Assembly (NCBI RefSeq): GCF_045689235.1
Contig: NZ_CP136864.1
Span: 3,720,001 to 3,784,000 of the forward strand
Direction of reading: 5' to 3'
DNA length: 64,000 nt
Source of the DNA: Congregibacter variabilis
GTDB taxonomy: Bacteria > Pseudomonadota > Gammaproteobacteria > Pseudomonadales > Halieaceae
Below are positions 33,054 through 43,137 of the stretch, in pieces. The notes beneath the pieces were generated by a model. The model did no database searches. It was not told where the DNA came from and saw only the letters and a list, made by a program, of their open reading frames with translations. Both the position numbers and the translations under genes were made by a program. Within the stretch, counting starts at the first letter, position 1; each line of letters begins with the position of its first letter.

Positions 33054-34280
33054 ATGGCGGATTTTTACCAGAACGGCATTATTACCACCTTACATAACCT
33101 CTCGAGTCGACCGGTTGCAGATTTGGAAGAAGAGCTGGTGGGCTTTAGCAAGTCTCGCCCTATGGGGCTCCTGCTACCATCGCTGTATTCCGAGCTTGAG
33201 GGAGAGGCGTTACCGCGCATCGTCGAACATCTGGCGAAGGTGCCCTACCTTGAGCAGATCGTTATCGGACTGGATTCCGCAACCGAGCAGCAGTATCGCG
33301 ACGCGCTCAAGTTTTTTTCCCGGTTGCCTCAGCCTCATCGGGTGCTCTGGAATGACGGCCCCCGTTTGAAGGCAATCGACGCCGAGCTGCGCGAGATGGA
33401 TCTTGCTCCCCGGGAGTTGGGTAAGGGGCGCAATGTCTGGTACTGCATGGGCTACATTCTGGCGGCAGATCGCGTGGAATCCATTGCACTCCATGATTGT
33501 GACGTGCTCACCTACGACCGCTCCCTACTCGCAAGACTGATTTATCCGGTGGCCAACCCCAACTTCAATTACGAGTTTTGCAAAGGCTATTACGCCCGGG
33601 TCGCCAACGGCAAGATTAATGGACGTGTCAGCCGTCTTCTGGTGACGCCGCTTTTACGCGCACTGAAGAAGACCCAGGGCGACATGGAGTACATCAATTA
33701 TATGGATAGCTTTCGTTATCCGCTGGCCGGCGAATTCTCTTTCCGGCGGGATGTACTCAACGATTTGCGGATTCCCAGTGATTGGGGTCTGGAGATTGGT
33801 GTGCTGTCTGAGATGCATCGTAATTACGCTAATAACCGTTTGTGTCAGGCGGATATCGCCGACACCTACGATCACAAGCACCAAAAGTTGTCGGCAGATG
33901 ATGCCACTGCGGGCTTGTCGCGGATGTCCATCGATATCAGCAAAGCATTGTTTCGAAAGCTTGCAACGCGCGGCGTGGTGTTTAGTACCGAGAGCTTTCG
34001 TACGCTAAAAGCCAGTTATTACCGGGTCGCTCTGGATTTTGTGGAGACCTACCACAATGATGCAGTGATGAACGGACTCGAATATGATTTACACAGTGAG
34101 GAGCGAGCGGTGGAGCTCTTTGCTGAAAACATCATGAAGGCCGGCGAGGCTTTTCTTGATCGGCCCATGGAGCGGCCATTTATTCCGAGCTGGTCTCGGG
34201 TGAGTAGCGCAATGCCTTCAGTTCGAGAGCGTTTACTTGAGGCAGTAGAAGAGGACACCGCGGAGTATGCCCCAAGCTGA
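33054..34280 (+). CDS. Glucosyl-3-phosphoglycerate synthase (GT81-like)
   Basis: A 408-residue glycosyltransferase with a GT-A fold. The metal-binding DxD is seen in IALHDCDVLTYDR, with QIVIGLDSATEQQ and LGKGRNVW upstream, features of the GT81 GpgS group. It should transfer glucose (or mannose) from a nucleotide sugar to 3-phosphoglycerate. The open frame is longer, but the start at 33054 follows GAGAGGA and lies 2 bp after the phosphatase stop. Its 3' end overlaps the GH13 phosphorylase gene by 14 bp. With the phosphatase it forms the two-step glucosylglycerate synthesis route. Confidence 0.87.
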   Translation: MADFYQNGIITTLHNLSSRPVADLEEELVGFSKSRPMGLLLPSLYSELEGEALPRIVEHLAKVPYLEQIVIGLDSATEQQYRDALKFFSRLPQPHRVLWNDGPRLKAIDAELREMDLAPRELGKGRNVWYCMGYILAADRVESIALHDCDVLTYDRSLLARLIYPVANPNFNYEFCKGYYARVANGKINGRVSRLLVTPLLRALKKTQGDMEYINYMDSFRYPLAGEFSFRRDVLNDLRIPSDWGLEIGVLSEMHRNYANNRLCQADIADTYDHKHQKLSADDATAGLSRMSIDISKALFRKLATRGVVFSTESFRTLKASYYRVALDFVETYHNDAVMNGLEYDLHSEERAVELFAENIMKAGEAFLDRPMERPFIPSWSRVSSAMPSVRERLLEAVEEDTAEYAPS

Positions 34281-36045
34281 GCATTCGAGCTCCCACGGCG
34301 AGTATCGCCCGGGCTTGTCTCACCGCGTAGCTCAACAGCTTTCTGTCATCTATGCCGGCGGCGAGATCAGTCCGCAGATGGAGGCGCTCGCCGTTGAGTT
34401 GCTGGATATCATGCGGCTGGACGACGACATGCCGCAGCCCGATCCTCAAATCAACCACTGGGATCAGCGTGATGCGCTGATGATTACCTATGGGGACAGT
34501 ATCCAAAAAGAGGGCGAAGCGCCGCTTCAGACGCTGAAATATTGGCTGGATCACTATGCCGATGGCTGTATCACGGGCGTGCATGTCCTGCCGTTTTGCC
34601 CCTGGAGCTCGGACGATGGTTTTTCCGTCATTGATTACCTGCAAGTTAATGAGTCTCTGGGCGACTGGAATGATGTGTTGGCGATTGGGGCAAAGTACAA
34701 CCTCATGGGTGACCTGGTCATCAATCACTGTTCCAGTGCCAGCCAATGGTTTGCTAACTTTTTGCGCAACGAAGAGCCTGGCAAGGACTACTTTGCGACT
34801 GCTTCACCCCAAGATGATTTGTCATTGGTTGTGCGGCCAAGAACCTCACCTTTGCTTCGTGAAGTGGAGGCGATTGATGGTACTCGCCACGTCTGGTGCA
34901 CCTTCAGTCATGATCAGGTTGACCTTAATTTTAGAAACCCGGAAGTGCTCAAGCGTATGGTCGAGATCGTGCGCCACTACCTTGATAACGGCGTACGGAT
35001 ATTCCGTCTGGATGCCGTGGCGTTTCTCTGGAAGAAGCCGGGCACTAGCTCGCTGAACCTGCGCAAGACACACGAGGTAGTGCGCCTGCTGCGAACCTTG
35101 ATAGAGCATGCCCGCGACGATGCGATGATCATCACCGAAACGAATATTCCTAACCAGGAAAACCTTTCGTACTTTGGCAACGGCAACGAAGCGCATTGCG
35201 TGTACAACTTTTCGCTGCCGCCCTTGCTGGTTAATACCCTGGTGACGGGGGACTGCTTTTATCTGAAGCAATGGATGATGAGCATGCCTCCGCCGCAGCA
35301 TGGCACGGCATATTTTAATTTCATTGCCTCGCATGATGGCATTGGTCTTCGTCCGGCTGAGGGCCTCTTATCTGACGAGGAACTGCAGACGCTGATCAGT
35401 ACCATGCGTCGATTTGGCGGACATGTGTCTTATCGCGCTTTGGAGGACGGCCAGAACAAGCCCTATGAGATCAACATTGCGCTCATCGATGCTCTTCAGG
35501 GGACGACTGCCGGCGCTGATGAATACGGTATTGAGCGTTTCATCTGCGCCCACGCTATTATGCTGGGTCTGGAGGGGATTCCAGGTATCTACATTCACAG
35601 TCTCGTAGGTACGCATAATGATCAGGAGCGTTTGGAGAGTACAGGCCAAAACCGAGCCATCAACCGTCATCAATGGCAGCTCAAAGAACTCGAAGCACAG
35701 CTTGGGGATACCGACTCGGATCACGCTCAGGTATTTAGCGGGATCATGAATCTACTGTCGATCCGGCAAAAGCAATCTGCCTTCCACCCCAACGCCACGC
35801 AATTTACATTGCACCTCGGTTCAAGCCTTTTTGGGTTTTGGCGTCAAAGCTCGGATCGGCGCCAAAGCATATTCTGTGTCAGCAATGTGAGTAATGAACC
35901 GGAGTATTTGCAGCTCACTGATATCAACCTTATCGAAGCGCAGGATTGGTCTGACCTTATTTCTGGTGAGGACTGCAACAAGCAGCAAATGCTGCTGGAA
36001 CCCTATCAAACTGTCTGGATTAGCAACCGTCGAGACCACCGCTAG
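34267..36045 (+). CDS. GH13_18 phosphorylase, probably glucosylglycerate phosphorylase
   Basis: A 592-residue GH13 enzyme of the sucrose phosphorylase subfamily. The nucleophile Asp is in IFRLDAVAFLWKKPG, the acid/base Glu in ITETNIPNQEN and the transition-state Asp in FIASHDGIGLRP. Subfamily members cleave sucrose, sucrose-6-phosphate, glucosylglycerol or glucosylglycerate with phosphate, giving glucose-1-phosphate. The neighbouring synthase, phosphatase and glycerate kinase point to glucosylglycerate as substrate (inference from context). It overlaps the synthase gene by 14 bp, so synthesis and breakdown genes share one message. Confidence 0.85.
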   Translation: MPQAEHSSSHGEYRPGLSHRVAQQLSVIYAGGEISPQMEALAVELLDIMRLDDDMPQPDPQINHWDQRDALMITYGDSIQKEGEAPLQTLKYWLDHYADGCITGVHVLPFCPWSSDDGFSVIDYLQVNESLGDWNDVLAIGAKYNLMGDLVINHCSSASQWFANFLRNEEPGKDYFATASPQDDLSLVVRPRTSPLLREVEAIDGTRHVWCTFSHDQVDLNFRNPEVLKRMVEIVRHYLDNGVRIFRLDAVAFLWKKPGTSSLNLRKTHEVVRLLRTLIEHARDDAMIITETNIPNQENLSYFGNGNEAHCVYNFSLPPLLVNTLVTGDCFYLKQWMMSMPPPQHGTAYFNFIASHDGIGLRPAEGLLSDEELQTLISTMRRFGGHVSYRALEDGQNKPYEINIALIDALQGTTAGADEYGIERFICAHAIMLGLEGIPGIYIHSLVGTHNDQERLESTGQNRAINRHQWQLKELEAQLGDTDSDHAQVFSGIMNLLSIRQKQSAFHPNATQFTLHLGSSLFGFWRQSSDRRQSIFCVSNVSNEPEYLQLTDINLIEAQDWSDLISGEDCNKQQMLLEPYQTVWISNRRDHR

Positions 36046-36162
36046 ACCCTGATCCCTGTGCTAGAATTCCGCCTCTTTACGGACGGCATATGCCGGTGTT
36101 CAGGCGCGGGATGTGCCGTTGCCTCACTCGATGCTATACAAAATAAAAGAAGGTAGCGCTCT

Positions 36163-37353
36163 ATGGTTATCAAACCCCGCGTCCGCGGTTTTCTATGCAC
36201 CACAACCCACCCCGTCGGTTGCGCGGAGAACGTGCGACGCCAGATCGCCCATGTGCGCAGCAATGGTGCGGTGGAAAATGGACCCAAGCGCGTGTTGGTG
36301 ATTGGTGCGTCCACTGGTTACGGTTTGGCCTCCAGAATTGTCGCTGCTTTTGGCAGTGGTGCCGAGACCCTCGGGGTGTTTTTTGAAAAAGAAGGCACGG
36401 AACGTAAGCCGGGTACGGCGGGTTGGTATAACTCGGCTGCATTTCATGCTGAGGCCGAAGCGGCTGGTTTGTACGCCAAGAGCATAAATGGCGATGCCTT
36501 CAGTGACGAGGTGAAGCAACGGGTTATCGAGGAAATCAAAGCTCACATGGGGCAGGTTGATCTGGTGGTTTACAGCCTGGCATCGCCCCGTCGGTTGCAT
36601 CCTCGCACGGGTGAAGTGCACAGCTCTACTTTAAAGCCCATCGGCGAAGCGACAACACAAAAGGGCATCAATACCGATAAAGGTGAGATTCAGGAGTTTC
36701 ATCTGGAGCCAGCGACGCAGGAGGAGATTGATAACACTGTTGCTGTGATGGGTGGAGAGGACTGGCAGTTCTGGATCGAGGCTCTGGATGAGGCGGGCGT
36801 TCTCGCTGATGGTGCCAAGACGACGGCTTACACCTATGTTGGAGAAAAGCTGACTTGGGATATTTACTGGCATGGCACCATAGGCGCGGCCAAGAAGGAT
36901 CTGGATCGACGCGTTCTGGATATTCGAAAGCGTCTGGCGGCTAAGGGCGGCGACGCCCGGGTTTCTGTGCTCAAGGCCGTAGTCACTCAGGCGAGCGCGG
37001 CGATTCCTGCGATGCCCATTTATCTGGCTATTCTGTTTAAGGTCATGAAGGCGCGGGGAACGCACGAGGGCTGCATTGAGCAGGTTGATAGTTTGTTTCG
37101 GGATTCATTGTATGCCGCCGAGCCGCAGCTTGATGACGAGGGGCGCCTGCGGGCCGATGCCAAGGAGCTGGATCCCCAGGTGCAGGCCGAAGTGGGTAAG
37201 CTTTGGGAGCAGGTCGCTACTGATAACTTGAGTGAGTTGTCAGATTTTGCCGGTTACCGTAGGGAGTTTTTACAGCTGTTTGGCTTTGAGGTTGATGGCG
37301 TGGACTACGACGCCGATGTCGATCCCCTTGTTCCCATCAGCCAGTTGATCTGA
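36163..37353 (+). CDS. fabV: Trans-2-enoyl-ACP/CoA reductase FabV
   Basis: A 396-residue NADH-dependent enoyl reductase of the FabV/TER type, the last step of each fatty-acid elongation round and naturally resistant to triclosan. The cofactor loop is LVIGASTGYGLASR, and the family-specific catalytic pair Y-x8-K is present in DIYWHGTIGAAKKD. The N-terminal GFLCTTTHPVGC block is diagnostic. The ribosome site GAAGG precedes the ATG. No FabI is seen. A hydrolase gene follows 1 bp after the stop codon, forming a lipid-related unit with the acyl-CoA synthetase further on. Confidence 0.97.
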   Translation: MVIKPRVRGFLCTTTHPVGCAENVRRQIAHVRSNGAVENGPKRVLVIGASTGYGLASRIVAAFGSGAETLGVFFEKEGTERKPGTAGWYNSAAFHAEAEAAGLYAKSINGDAFSDEVKQRVIEEIKAHMGQVDLVVYSLASPRRLHPRTGEVHSSTLKPIGEATTQKGINTDKGEIQEFHLEPATQEEIDNTVAVMGGEDWQFWIEALDEAGVLADGAKTTAYTYVGEKLTWDIYWHGTIGAAKKDLDRRVLDIRKRLAAKGGDARVSVLKAVVTQASAAIPAMPIYLAILFKVMKARGTHEGCIEQVDSLFRDSLYAAEPQLDDEGRLRADAKELDPQVQAEVGKLWEQVATDNLSELSDFAGYRREFLQLFGFEVDGVDYDADVDPLVPISQLI

Positions 37354-37354
37354 C

Positions 37355-38188
37355 GTGCTCGAACACGGAAAACCCTGGCGTCTCAGTCCGAGAGTGCGTC
37401 GTCTTGTCGCGCCGAATCCGGGAGCAATGACGGGTCCCGGCACCAATACCTATCTGCTGGGCGACAAAGACCTGATCGTGGTTGATCCCGGACCTGCGAT
37501 CGATTCTCACATTGAGGCAATTCTGGCAGCTGGCGACGGTCGCATTCGCTACATTATTTGTACGCATACACACCCGGACCATTCGCCGGCCTGGCAAGCG
37601 GTCGCCGAGGCGACCGGTGCCACGGTGATTGGTGCACTGCCAGAAGGCGACGATCACCAGGACGAAACCTTCAGCCCCGATATAAAACTTGAGCACGAAT
37701 ACCGCTTGCAAACCGAAGAGCTATCTTTGCTTGCGCTGCACACGCCGGGTCACGTCAGCAATCACTATTGTTTTTTGTTAGAAGACGAGCGGATGCTGTT
37801 CGCCGGCGATCACATTATGAATGGCAGCACCGTGGTGATAATTCCCCCCGGGGGCGATATGCAGGCCTACATTGCCTCTCTTGAGATGCTTTTGGACTAC
37901 CCGCTGGATTCTATCGCCCCCGGACATGGAGAATTGATCTTTGAGAGCCGCGCGGAGATCGAGGGTCTGGTTGCCCATCGTCTGGGTCGCGAAGCCAAAG
38001 TTCTGGCGGGTCTCAATGCCTTGGGCTTATGCGATCTTGATACCCTGGTTGAGACCGTTTACGACGACGTGGATCCTGCGCTTTATCCCTGGGCAAAGCT
38101 GTCTATGGAAGCTCATTTGATTAAACTTGAGCGCGAGGGACGGGCTGCCCTCAGCGGTGAGCGCTGGCAGGCAAAAGACCCAGACTAA
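37355..38188 (+). CDS. Metallo-beta-lactamase fold hydrolase (LACTB2-like)
   Basis: A 277-residue protein with the metallo-hydrolase motif THTHPDHSPA, a later His in LHTPGHVSNH, an Asp in FAGDHIM and a final His in APGHGEL, so both metal sites look complete. A short C-terminal winged-helix-like extension (after residue 200) resembles the LACTB2 group. Family members act as hydrolases of thioesters, lactones or RNA. The substrate here is unknown. The GTG start is 1 bp after the fabV stop, which suggests a role in acyl metabolism, but that is only context. Confidence 0.85.
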   Translation: MLEHGKPWRLSPRVRRLVAPNPGAMTGPGTNTYLLGDKDLIVVDPGPAIDSHIEAILAAGDGRIRYIICTHTHPDHSPAWQAVAEATGATVIGALPEGDDHQDETFSPDIKLEHEYRLQTEELSLLALHTPGHVSNHYCFLLEDERMLFAGDHIMNGSTVVIIPPGGDMQAYIASLEMLLDYPLDSIAPGHGELIFESRAEIEGLVAHRLGREAKVLAGLNALGLCDLDTLVETVYDDVDPALYPWAKLSMEAHLIKLEREGRAALSGERWQAKDPD

Positions 38189-38260
38189 ACACAATAATCT
38201 TCCATATTTCATGGCCGTTGCCGGCCTGAATAACAAGTGCAACTCGTAAAGGAGCGATCA

Positions 38261-39892
38261 ATGAACGGTTTGATGATGGATACCTCACTGACTATTACCT
38301 CAATCATGGCGCATGCAGAACGGGTGCATGGGAACCAGGAAATCGTCTCTGTCACCCGCGACAACCCTCGACACCGCTACACCTACAAGGATGCGTTCCA
38401 ACGCACCAGACAGCTGGCCAACGGCATGGCCTCCTGGGGGCTGAACCGCGGCGATCGAATCGCGACGCTGGCATGGAACGACTATCGGCATTTCGAGACC
38501 TATTACGCCGCAGCCTGCAGTGGCTTTGTGTGTCACACCATCAATCCGAGATTGTTTCCAGAACAGATTGTTTACATCATTAATCATGCTGAAGATCAGG
38601 TGGTTTTTGTGGACGCCGATTTCATGCCCCTTGTAGAAGCCGTGGCTGCGCAGTGCCCGAATGTTCGAGCGTGGGTGGTTTTGACCTCCAAAGAACAAAT
38701 GCCCGAGACCACGCTTGAGAATGTCAGTTGCTACGAAGACCTGGTGCACAGCCACTCTGACGAGTTTGACTGGCCAGAGCTGGATGAGCGGGAGGCCTGC
38801 GCGCTTTGCTACACCTCCGGTACTACGGGTAATCCCAAAGGCGTTTTGTACTCCCACCGCTCTACGATGCTGCATGCCTACGCAACGCTAATGCCCGATG
38901 CCATGGGGCTTTCTGGTCGCGATGCGATTTTGCCCATCGTGCCCATGTTCCACGTTAACGCCTGGGGTACGCCCTACGCCTGCCCAATGGTGGGTGCCAA
39001 GCTGGTGTTCCCGGGCAACAAAATGGGGGATGGTGAGACTCTCGCTTCACTGATTAATGATGAAGGCGTCACCATGTCCGCCGGCGTGCCAACGGTATGG
39101 CTTGGGCTGCTTGCCTACCTCAAGCAATCGGGCAAAACGGTGGAGACCCTGGAGCGCATTATTGTTGGCGGCGCTGCATGCCCGCTATCTGTGATGGAAG
39201 ACTTCGATCACTACGGCGTGGAAACGCGCGTGGGTTGGGGGATGACCGAGATGAGCCCCTTAGGCTCCGTGAATGAATGCACCGCAGCGCGCGCAGAATA
39301 CGGTGAAGAGAAATTTGCGAAGCAGCGCCTGAAGGCGGGACGCCCTATTTTTGGTGTAGAAATGAAGATCGTTGATGATGAGGGCAAGGAACTGCCCTGG
39401 GATGGCGAGGCATTTGGGTCCTTAAAGGTGCGTGGGCCCTGGATCTGTTCGGATTACTACGAGTTGGGCGATGCATCGAGTGCGCATGCCGAGGAGGGCT
39501 GGTTTGAGACCGGGGACGTCGCAACGATTGATCCCACCGGTTACATGGCCATTACCGACCGTACCAAGGATGTGATCAAGTCCGGCGGTGAATGGATTTC
39601 GTCTATCGATGTGGAAAACGCTGCCACGGACCATCCAAAGGTCGCCGAGGCGGCTGTCATTGGTCGCTACCATCCCAAGTGGTCTGAGCGGCCATTGCTG
39701 GTGGTCGTTAAGACGGCTGATGGCCAGGACTTGAGCCCCGAAGAAATGCTCGCCTGGTTCGACGGCAAAATCGCCAAGTGGTGGACGCCCGATGCCGTGG
39801 AGTTCGTTGATGAGTTACCGCATGGCGCTACCGGAAAGATTCATAAGGTAGGCTTGCGCGAGCAGTTCAAAGACTATGAGTTTTCGGCTTAA
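38261..39892 (+). CDS. Acyl-CoA synthetase (AMP-forming, AlkK/FadD-like)
   Basis: A 543-residue adenylate-forming ligase that activates a medium or long fatty acid with ATP and CoA. The phosphate-binding loop CYTSGTTGNPKGVLYSHRS, the GWGMTEMSPLG block, TGDVATIDPTGY and the C-terminal catalytic Lys in LPHGATGKIHK are all present. The start at 38261 is set by AAAGGAG at 38248-38254. It resembles the AlkK group of medium-chain synthetases. A GC-rich hairpin (39905-39925) follows but lacks a T-run on this strand. The 183-bp gap to gspE has no other feature I can name. Confidence 0.93.
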   Translation: MNGLMMDTSLTITSIMAHAERVHGNQEIVSVTRDNPRHRYTYKDAFQRTRQLANGMASWGLNRGDRIATLAWNDYRHFETYYAAACSGFVCHTINPRLFPEQIVYIINHAEDQVVFVDADFMPLVEAVAAQCPNVRAWVVLTSKEQMPETTLENVSCYEDLVHSHSDEFDWPELDEREACALCYTSGTTGNPKGVLYSHRSTMLHAYATLMPDAMGLSGRDAILPIVPMFHVNAWGTPYACPMVGAKLVFPGNKMGDGETLASLINDEGVTMSAGVPTVWLGLLAYLKQSGKTVETLERIIVGGAACPLSVMEDFDHYGVETRVGWGMTEMSPLGSVNECTAARAEYGEEKFAKQRLKAGRPIFGVEMKIVDDEGKELPWDGEAFGSLKVRGPWICSDYYELGDASSAHAEEGWFETGDVATIDPTGYMAITDRTKDVIKSGGEWISSIDVENAATDHPKVAEAAVIGRYHPKWSERPLLVVVKTADGQDLSPEEMLAWFDGKIAKWWTPDAVEFVDELPHGATGKIHKVGLREQFKDYEFSA

Positions 39893-40075
39893 GCCCAGGG
39901 ATAACCGGGCGCGGCTTGCGCCCGGAAAAACTCAGCCCTGTGATAAACTGCGTTGAATTAACTGGCCTCTGAGACGTCTCATTTAGATGGACGATAAATT
40001 CAGATGTAGGGCTGGGTACGTTGGTCGGGCAAATTGGCCCCGGCGCATCAGTCGAGCAACAGGGTAGTTTAGACA

Positions 40076-41833
40076 GTGGCCACACATAAACTCGGCGAAA
40101 TTCTGGTTGCACAGGGCAAGCTTTCTGCCCGCGATGTGGAGCGAAGTTTGCTGGCGCAGTCAGAGATGGGCGATCTGTTGGGTCGCGTATTGGTAAAGCT
40201 CGGCCTGGTGTCCGAGGTCGATGTTGCCCTGGCCCTGAGTGAGCAACTGGGCGTTCCTTTGCTAACGAGCTCCGACTATCCCGAGTCTCCGCCTGTTCTC
40301 GATGGCTTGGCGCGCGAATTTCTTGTCAGTAACAACGTAGTCCCAGTGTCCCTGAGCGATAGCGAAGCGTGTTTCGCCGCCTCAGTCCCGCAGGATGCGT
40401 ACCTCAGCAAGGCGCTTGCAATGGCGGTGGACCGTCCAGTGAGGCTGGTACTGGGCACGGACAGCGATGTGTCCCGCGCGCTTGAACAGATGCTCAGTGA
40501 GAATCGATCGGATGACGACGAAGAAGAAGCGCTGGATCAGTTTGCGGGGCAGAGCGACGATGAGTTTATCGAGCATCTGCGGGATCTAGCCAGCGAGGCG
40601 CCGGTTATTCGCCTGGTCAATCAGCTGATCCATCGCGCACTTGATCTGTCGGCATCCGACATTCACATCGAGCCCTTCGAAGACGGATTGCATTTACGTT
40701 ATCGCGTTGACGGCGTGCTGCAGGACATGACTGATCCACCTGCAGCGAGTCTGGCTCCGGCGATCGCGTCGCGCATCAAGCTGCTGTCCCACATGAATAT
40801 TGCGGAGCGACGTCTGCCTCAGGACGGTCGGATTATGACCCGGGTGAAGGGTCACGAATTGGATCTTCGTGTATCGACTATTCCGACAGTACACGGTGAA
40901 AGTATTGTCATGCGGGTGCTCGATCGAGAGAGTATCCAGTTATCACTCCCCGACATGGGCTTTAGTCAGGATACTTTACTGCGCTATCAGCAATTGCTGG
41001 CAAGACCTCATGGGGTATTACTGGTCACGGGTCCCACTGGTTCGGGTAAAACCACCACCCTTTACGCCTCTTTGGCGTCCATGGATACGCGGGATCGTAA
41101 GATCATCACTGTTGAAGATCCTGTGGAATACCAACTGGCCGGCGTGAATCAGATTCAGGTGCAGGCACAGATAGAGCTAAGCTTTGCGCGGGCACTGCGC
41201 GCTATTTTGCGACAGGATCCCGATATCATCATGATCGGCGAAATGCGCGATGGTGAGACAGCGCAGATCGGGGTCCAGTCGGCATTGACCGGACACCTGG
41301 TGCTATCGACGCTGCATACCAACACCGCAGCGGGTGCGATCACGCGGCTTGAAGACATGGGAATAGAGCGCTACCTGATCACCTCATCGGTCAACGGTGT
41401 CCTGGCGCAACGCTTGATTCGTACTTTGTGTACTCACTGCAAGACGCCGGTAGAGTTGTCTGACACAGCGATAGCTCAGTGTGGAATCAAACGGTTTCTG
41501 CCGCCGGGTGAGCGAACTGTTTACCAGGCACAGGGCTGCGAGCACTGCCTGCAAAGCGGCTATTCCGGACGGACGGGCATCCACGAGTTGTTTCTTCTCG
41601 ATGAGGATATCCGCCGTGTTGTGCAATCCGGCGCTGATGCTTCAGAGCTGCACACCGCCGCTCGTGCTCAGGGCATGATTACTTTGTATGAGGATGGGCT
41701 GCGTAAAGTTGTGGCGGGTGAAAGTTCTCTTGAAGAGGTGCTGCGCGTTACCCAGGATCAAAGTGAAGCCGAAGAGACTCTGCCTGCGGGCAGCTCGGCC
41801 GAAGTGAGCCGCATCCAGCCGATGCCGGCCTAA
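40076..41833 (+). CDS. gspE: Type II secretion ATPase GspE
   Basis: A 585-residue secretion ATPase that powers pseudopilus assembly at the inner membrane. An N-terminal MshEN-type domain (HKLGEILVAQGKLS) is followed by Walker A (VTGPTGSGKTTTLY), the Asp box and Walker B (DPDIIMIGEMRD), the His box (TGHLVLSTLHTN) and the zinc four-Cys motif (CTHCKTP ... CEHCLQSGY). The start is GTG at 40076 with a weak AGGGTAG upstream. It is the first gene of a T2SS cluster that lacks a prepilin peptidase gene in this window. Confidence 0.97.
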   Translation: MATHKLGEILVAQGKLSARDVERSLLAQSEMGDLLGRVLVKLGLVSEVDVALALSEQLGVPLLTSSDYPESPPVLDGLAREFLVSNNVVPVSLSDSEACFAASVPQDAYLSKALAMAVDRPVRLVLGTDSDVSRALEQMLSENRSDDDEEEALDQFAGQSDDEFIEHLRDLASEAPVIRLVNQLIHRALDLSASDIHIEPFEDGLHLRYRVDGVLQDMTDPPAASLAPAIASRIKLLSHMNIAERRLPQDGRIMTRVKGHELDLRVSTIPTVHGESIVMRVLDRESIQLSLPDMGFSQDTLLRYQQLLARPHGVLLVTGPTGSGKTTTLYASLASMDTRDRKIITVEDPVEYQLAGVNQIQVQAQIELSFARALRAILRQDPDIIMIGEMRDGETAQIGVQSALTGHLVLSTLHTNTAAGAITRLEDMGIERYLITSSVNGVLAQRLIRTLCTHCKTPVELSDTAIAQCGIKRFLPPGERTVYQAQGCEHCLQSGYSGRTGIHELFLLDEDIRRVVQSGADASELHTAARAQGMITLYEDGLRKVVAGESSLEEVLRVTQDQSEAEETLPAGSSAEVSRIQPMPA

Positions 41834-41836
41834 GCT

Positions 41837-43042
41837 ATGGCTGTCTTTTATTATCGGGCCGTAGGACGCGACGGAAAATCGGTGGACGGCACGCTGGAGG
41901 CGCCGGGGCAGGAACTCGCGTCCCGTCAACTGCGTGCCCGAGGCCTCACCTTGCTGTCGCTGAAGAGCGAAGAAGCGGGGAGCGCATTAGGGCGCAGCAG
42001 TGGTCGTCCTCCATCACGCCAGGACGTGTTGTCCATGACTACAGAGTTGGCGGTGCTGTTGCGCGCCGGCTTGCCCCTTGATCGCTCATTAAAGGTGCTC
42101 ATCGAGATGGCGTCATTGCCGTCTATGGCCGCGCTGCTGTCGGATGTGCTCAAGTCTATAAAGGACGGTAAGGCCCTGAGTGCGGCCTTGGAACCGTACT
42201 CAGAGCTCTTTGGGCGTTTTTACCTGAGTATGCTGCGCAGCGGTGAAGCCAGTGGCGAAATGTCGGCGGTGCTTGACCGCCTTGTGGCGCACCTTGAGAC
42301 CGCAAAGGCGACTCGAGATAGCGTGGTCTCCGCGCTGATATACCCGGCGATCCTGCTGGTAGTTGCTGTTCTTTCTATCGTGGTGATGCTCGCCTTTGTT
42401 GTGCCGCAATTTGAATCACTGTTTAACGATATGGGTGAGTCCCTGCCCACGCTTACCCGTGTAGTTATTAACGCCGCAGATTTTGTGACCGCTTGGTTCT
42501 GGGTGATTGTGATCCTCGGGACGGTGATTGTGCTCGCGATACGTAACTGGCTGCGTAGTGATGAAGGGCGCCGACGCTGGCATTCACGTTTGCTGCGTTT
42601 GCCATTGTTCGGCGGCATTGTTTTTGAGTTTGAGATGGCGCGCTTCGCACGCACGCTGGGAACGCTGCTTGGCAACGGTGTTCCACTACTGCGTGCGATC
42701 GATATAGCCATAGCGACGGTGGAGAACGTGGTCCTGCGAGATTCTCTCGGGGCTTTGCCGCCTGCAGTGAAGGCGGGGCAGCGCATGTCTGTCGCGCTTG
42801 CCGACGCAAAGATGTTTACACCTATGGTGATCCAGATGACTCGGGTGGGTGAAGAGTCGGGCGCCATGGACACGATGATGCTGGAGCTTGCAAAAGTTTT
42901 CGACGATCACGTGAACTCCGGGGTGAAACGCAGTCTTACTTTATTGGAGCCGCTGTTGATTCTCACGATGGGGGCGGTGATTGCGGTAATTATTATTGCG
43001 ATCCTTATGGGCATTCTGTCGGTGAATGATCTGGCCGTGTAA
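41837..43042 (+). CDS. gspF: Type II secretion inner-membrane protein GspF
   Basis: A 401-residue platform protein with two repeated GspF domains (AVLLRAGLPLDRSL and ARTLGTLLGNGVPLLRAI) and three transmembrane helices: near residue 170, near 220, and at the C-terminus. It contacts GspE and GspL in the inner membrane. It starts 3 bp after gspE. The MAVFYYRAVGRDGK N-terminus is typical. Confidence 0.96.
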   Translation: MAVFYYRAVGRDGKSVDGTLEAPGQELASRQLRARGLTLLSLKSEEAGSALGRSSGRPPSRQDVLSMTTELAVLLRAGLPLDRSLKVLIEMASLPSMAALLSDVLKSIKDGKALSAALEPYSELFGRFYLSMLRSGEASGEMSAVLDRLVAHLETAKATRDSVVSALIYPAILLVVAVLSIVVMLAFVVPQFESLFNDMGESLPTLTRVVINAADFVTAWFWVIVILGTVIVLAIRNWLRSDEGRRRWHSRLLRLPLFGGIVFEFEMARFARTLGTLLGNGVPLLRAIDIAIATVENVVLRDSLGALPPAVKAGQRMSVALADAKMFTPMVIQMTRVGEESGAMDTMMLELAKVFDDHVNSGVKRSLTLLEPLLILTMGAVIAVIIIAILMGILSVNDLAV

Positions 43043-43137
43043 GTGTTATTAGCTATTAGGTATTAGCGTTTGAAGGACCAAAACGGAATGGCCCTTGATG
43101 CTGAATGATGAACCAAGACATGAACGGGAAGGCAGAC

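Noticed and set aside
39905..39925. GC-rich hairpin after the acyl-CoA synthetase gene as a terminator
   Set aside because: It is followed by AAAAA rather than T residues on the coding strand, so it is not a standard intrinsic terminator for that gene.
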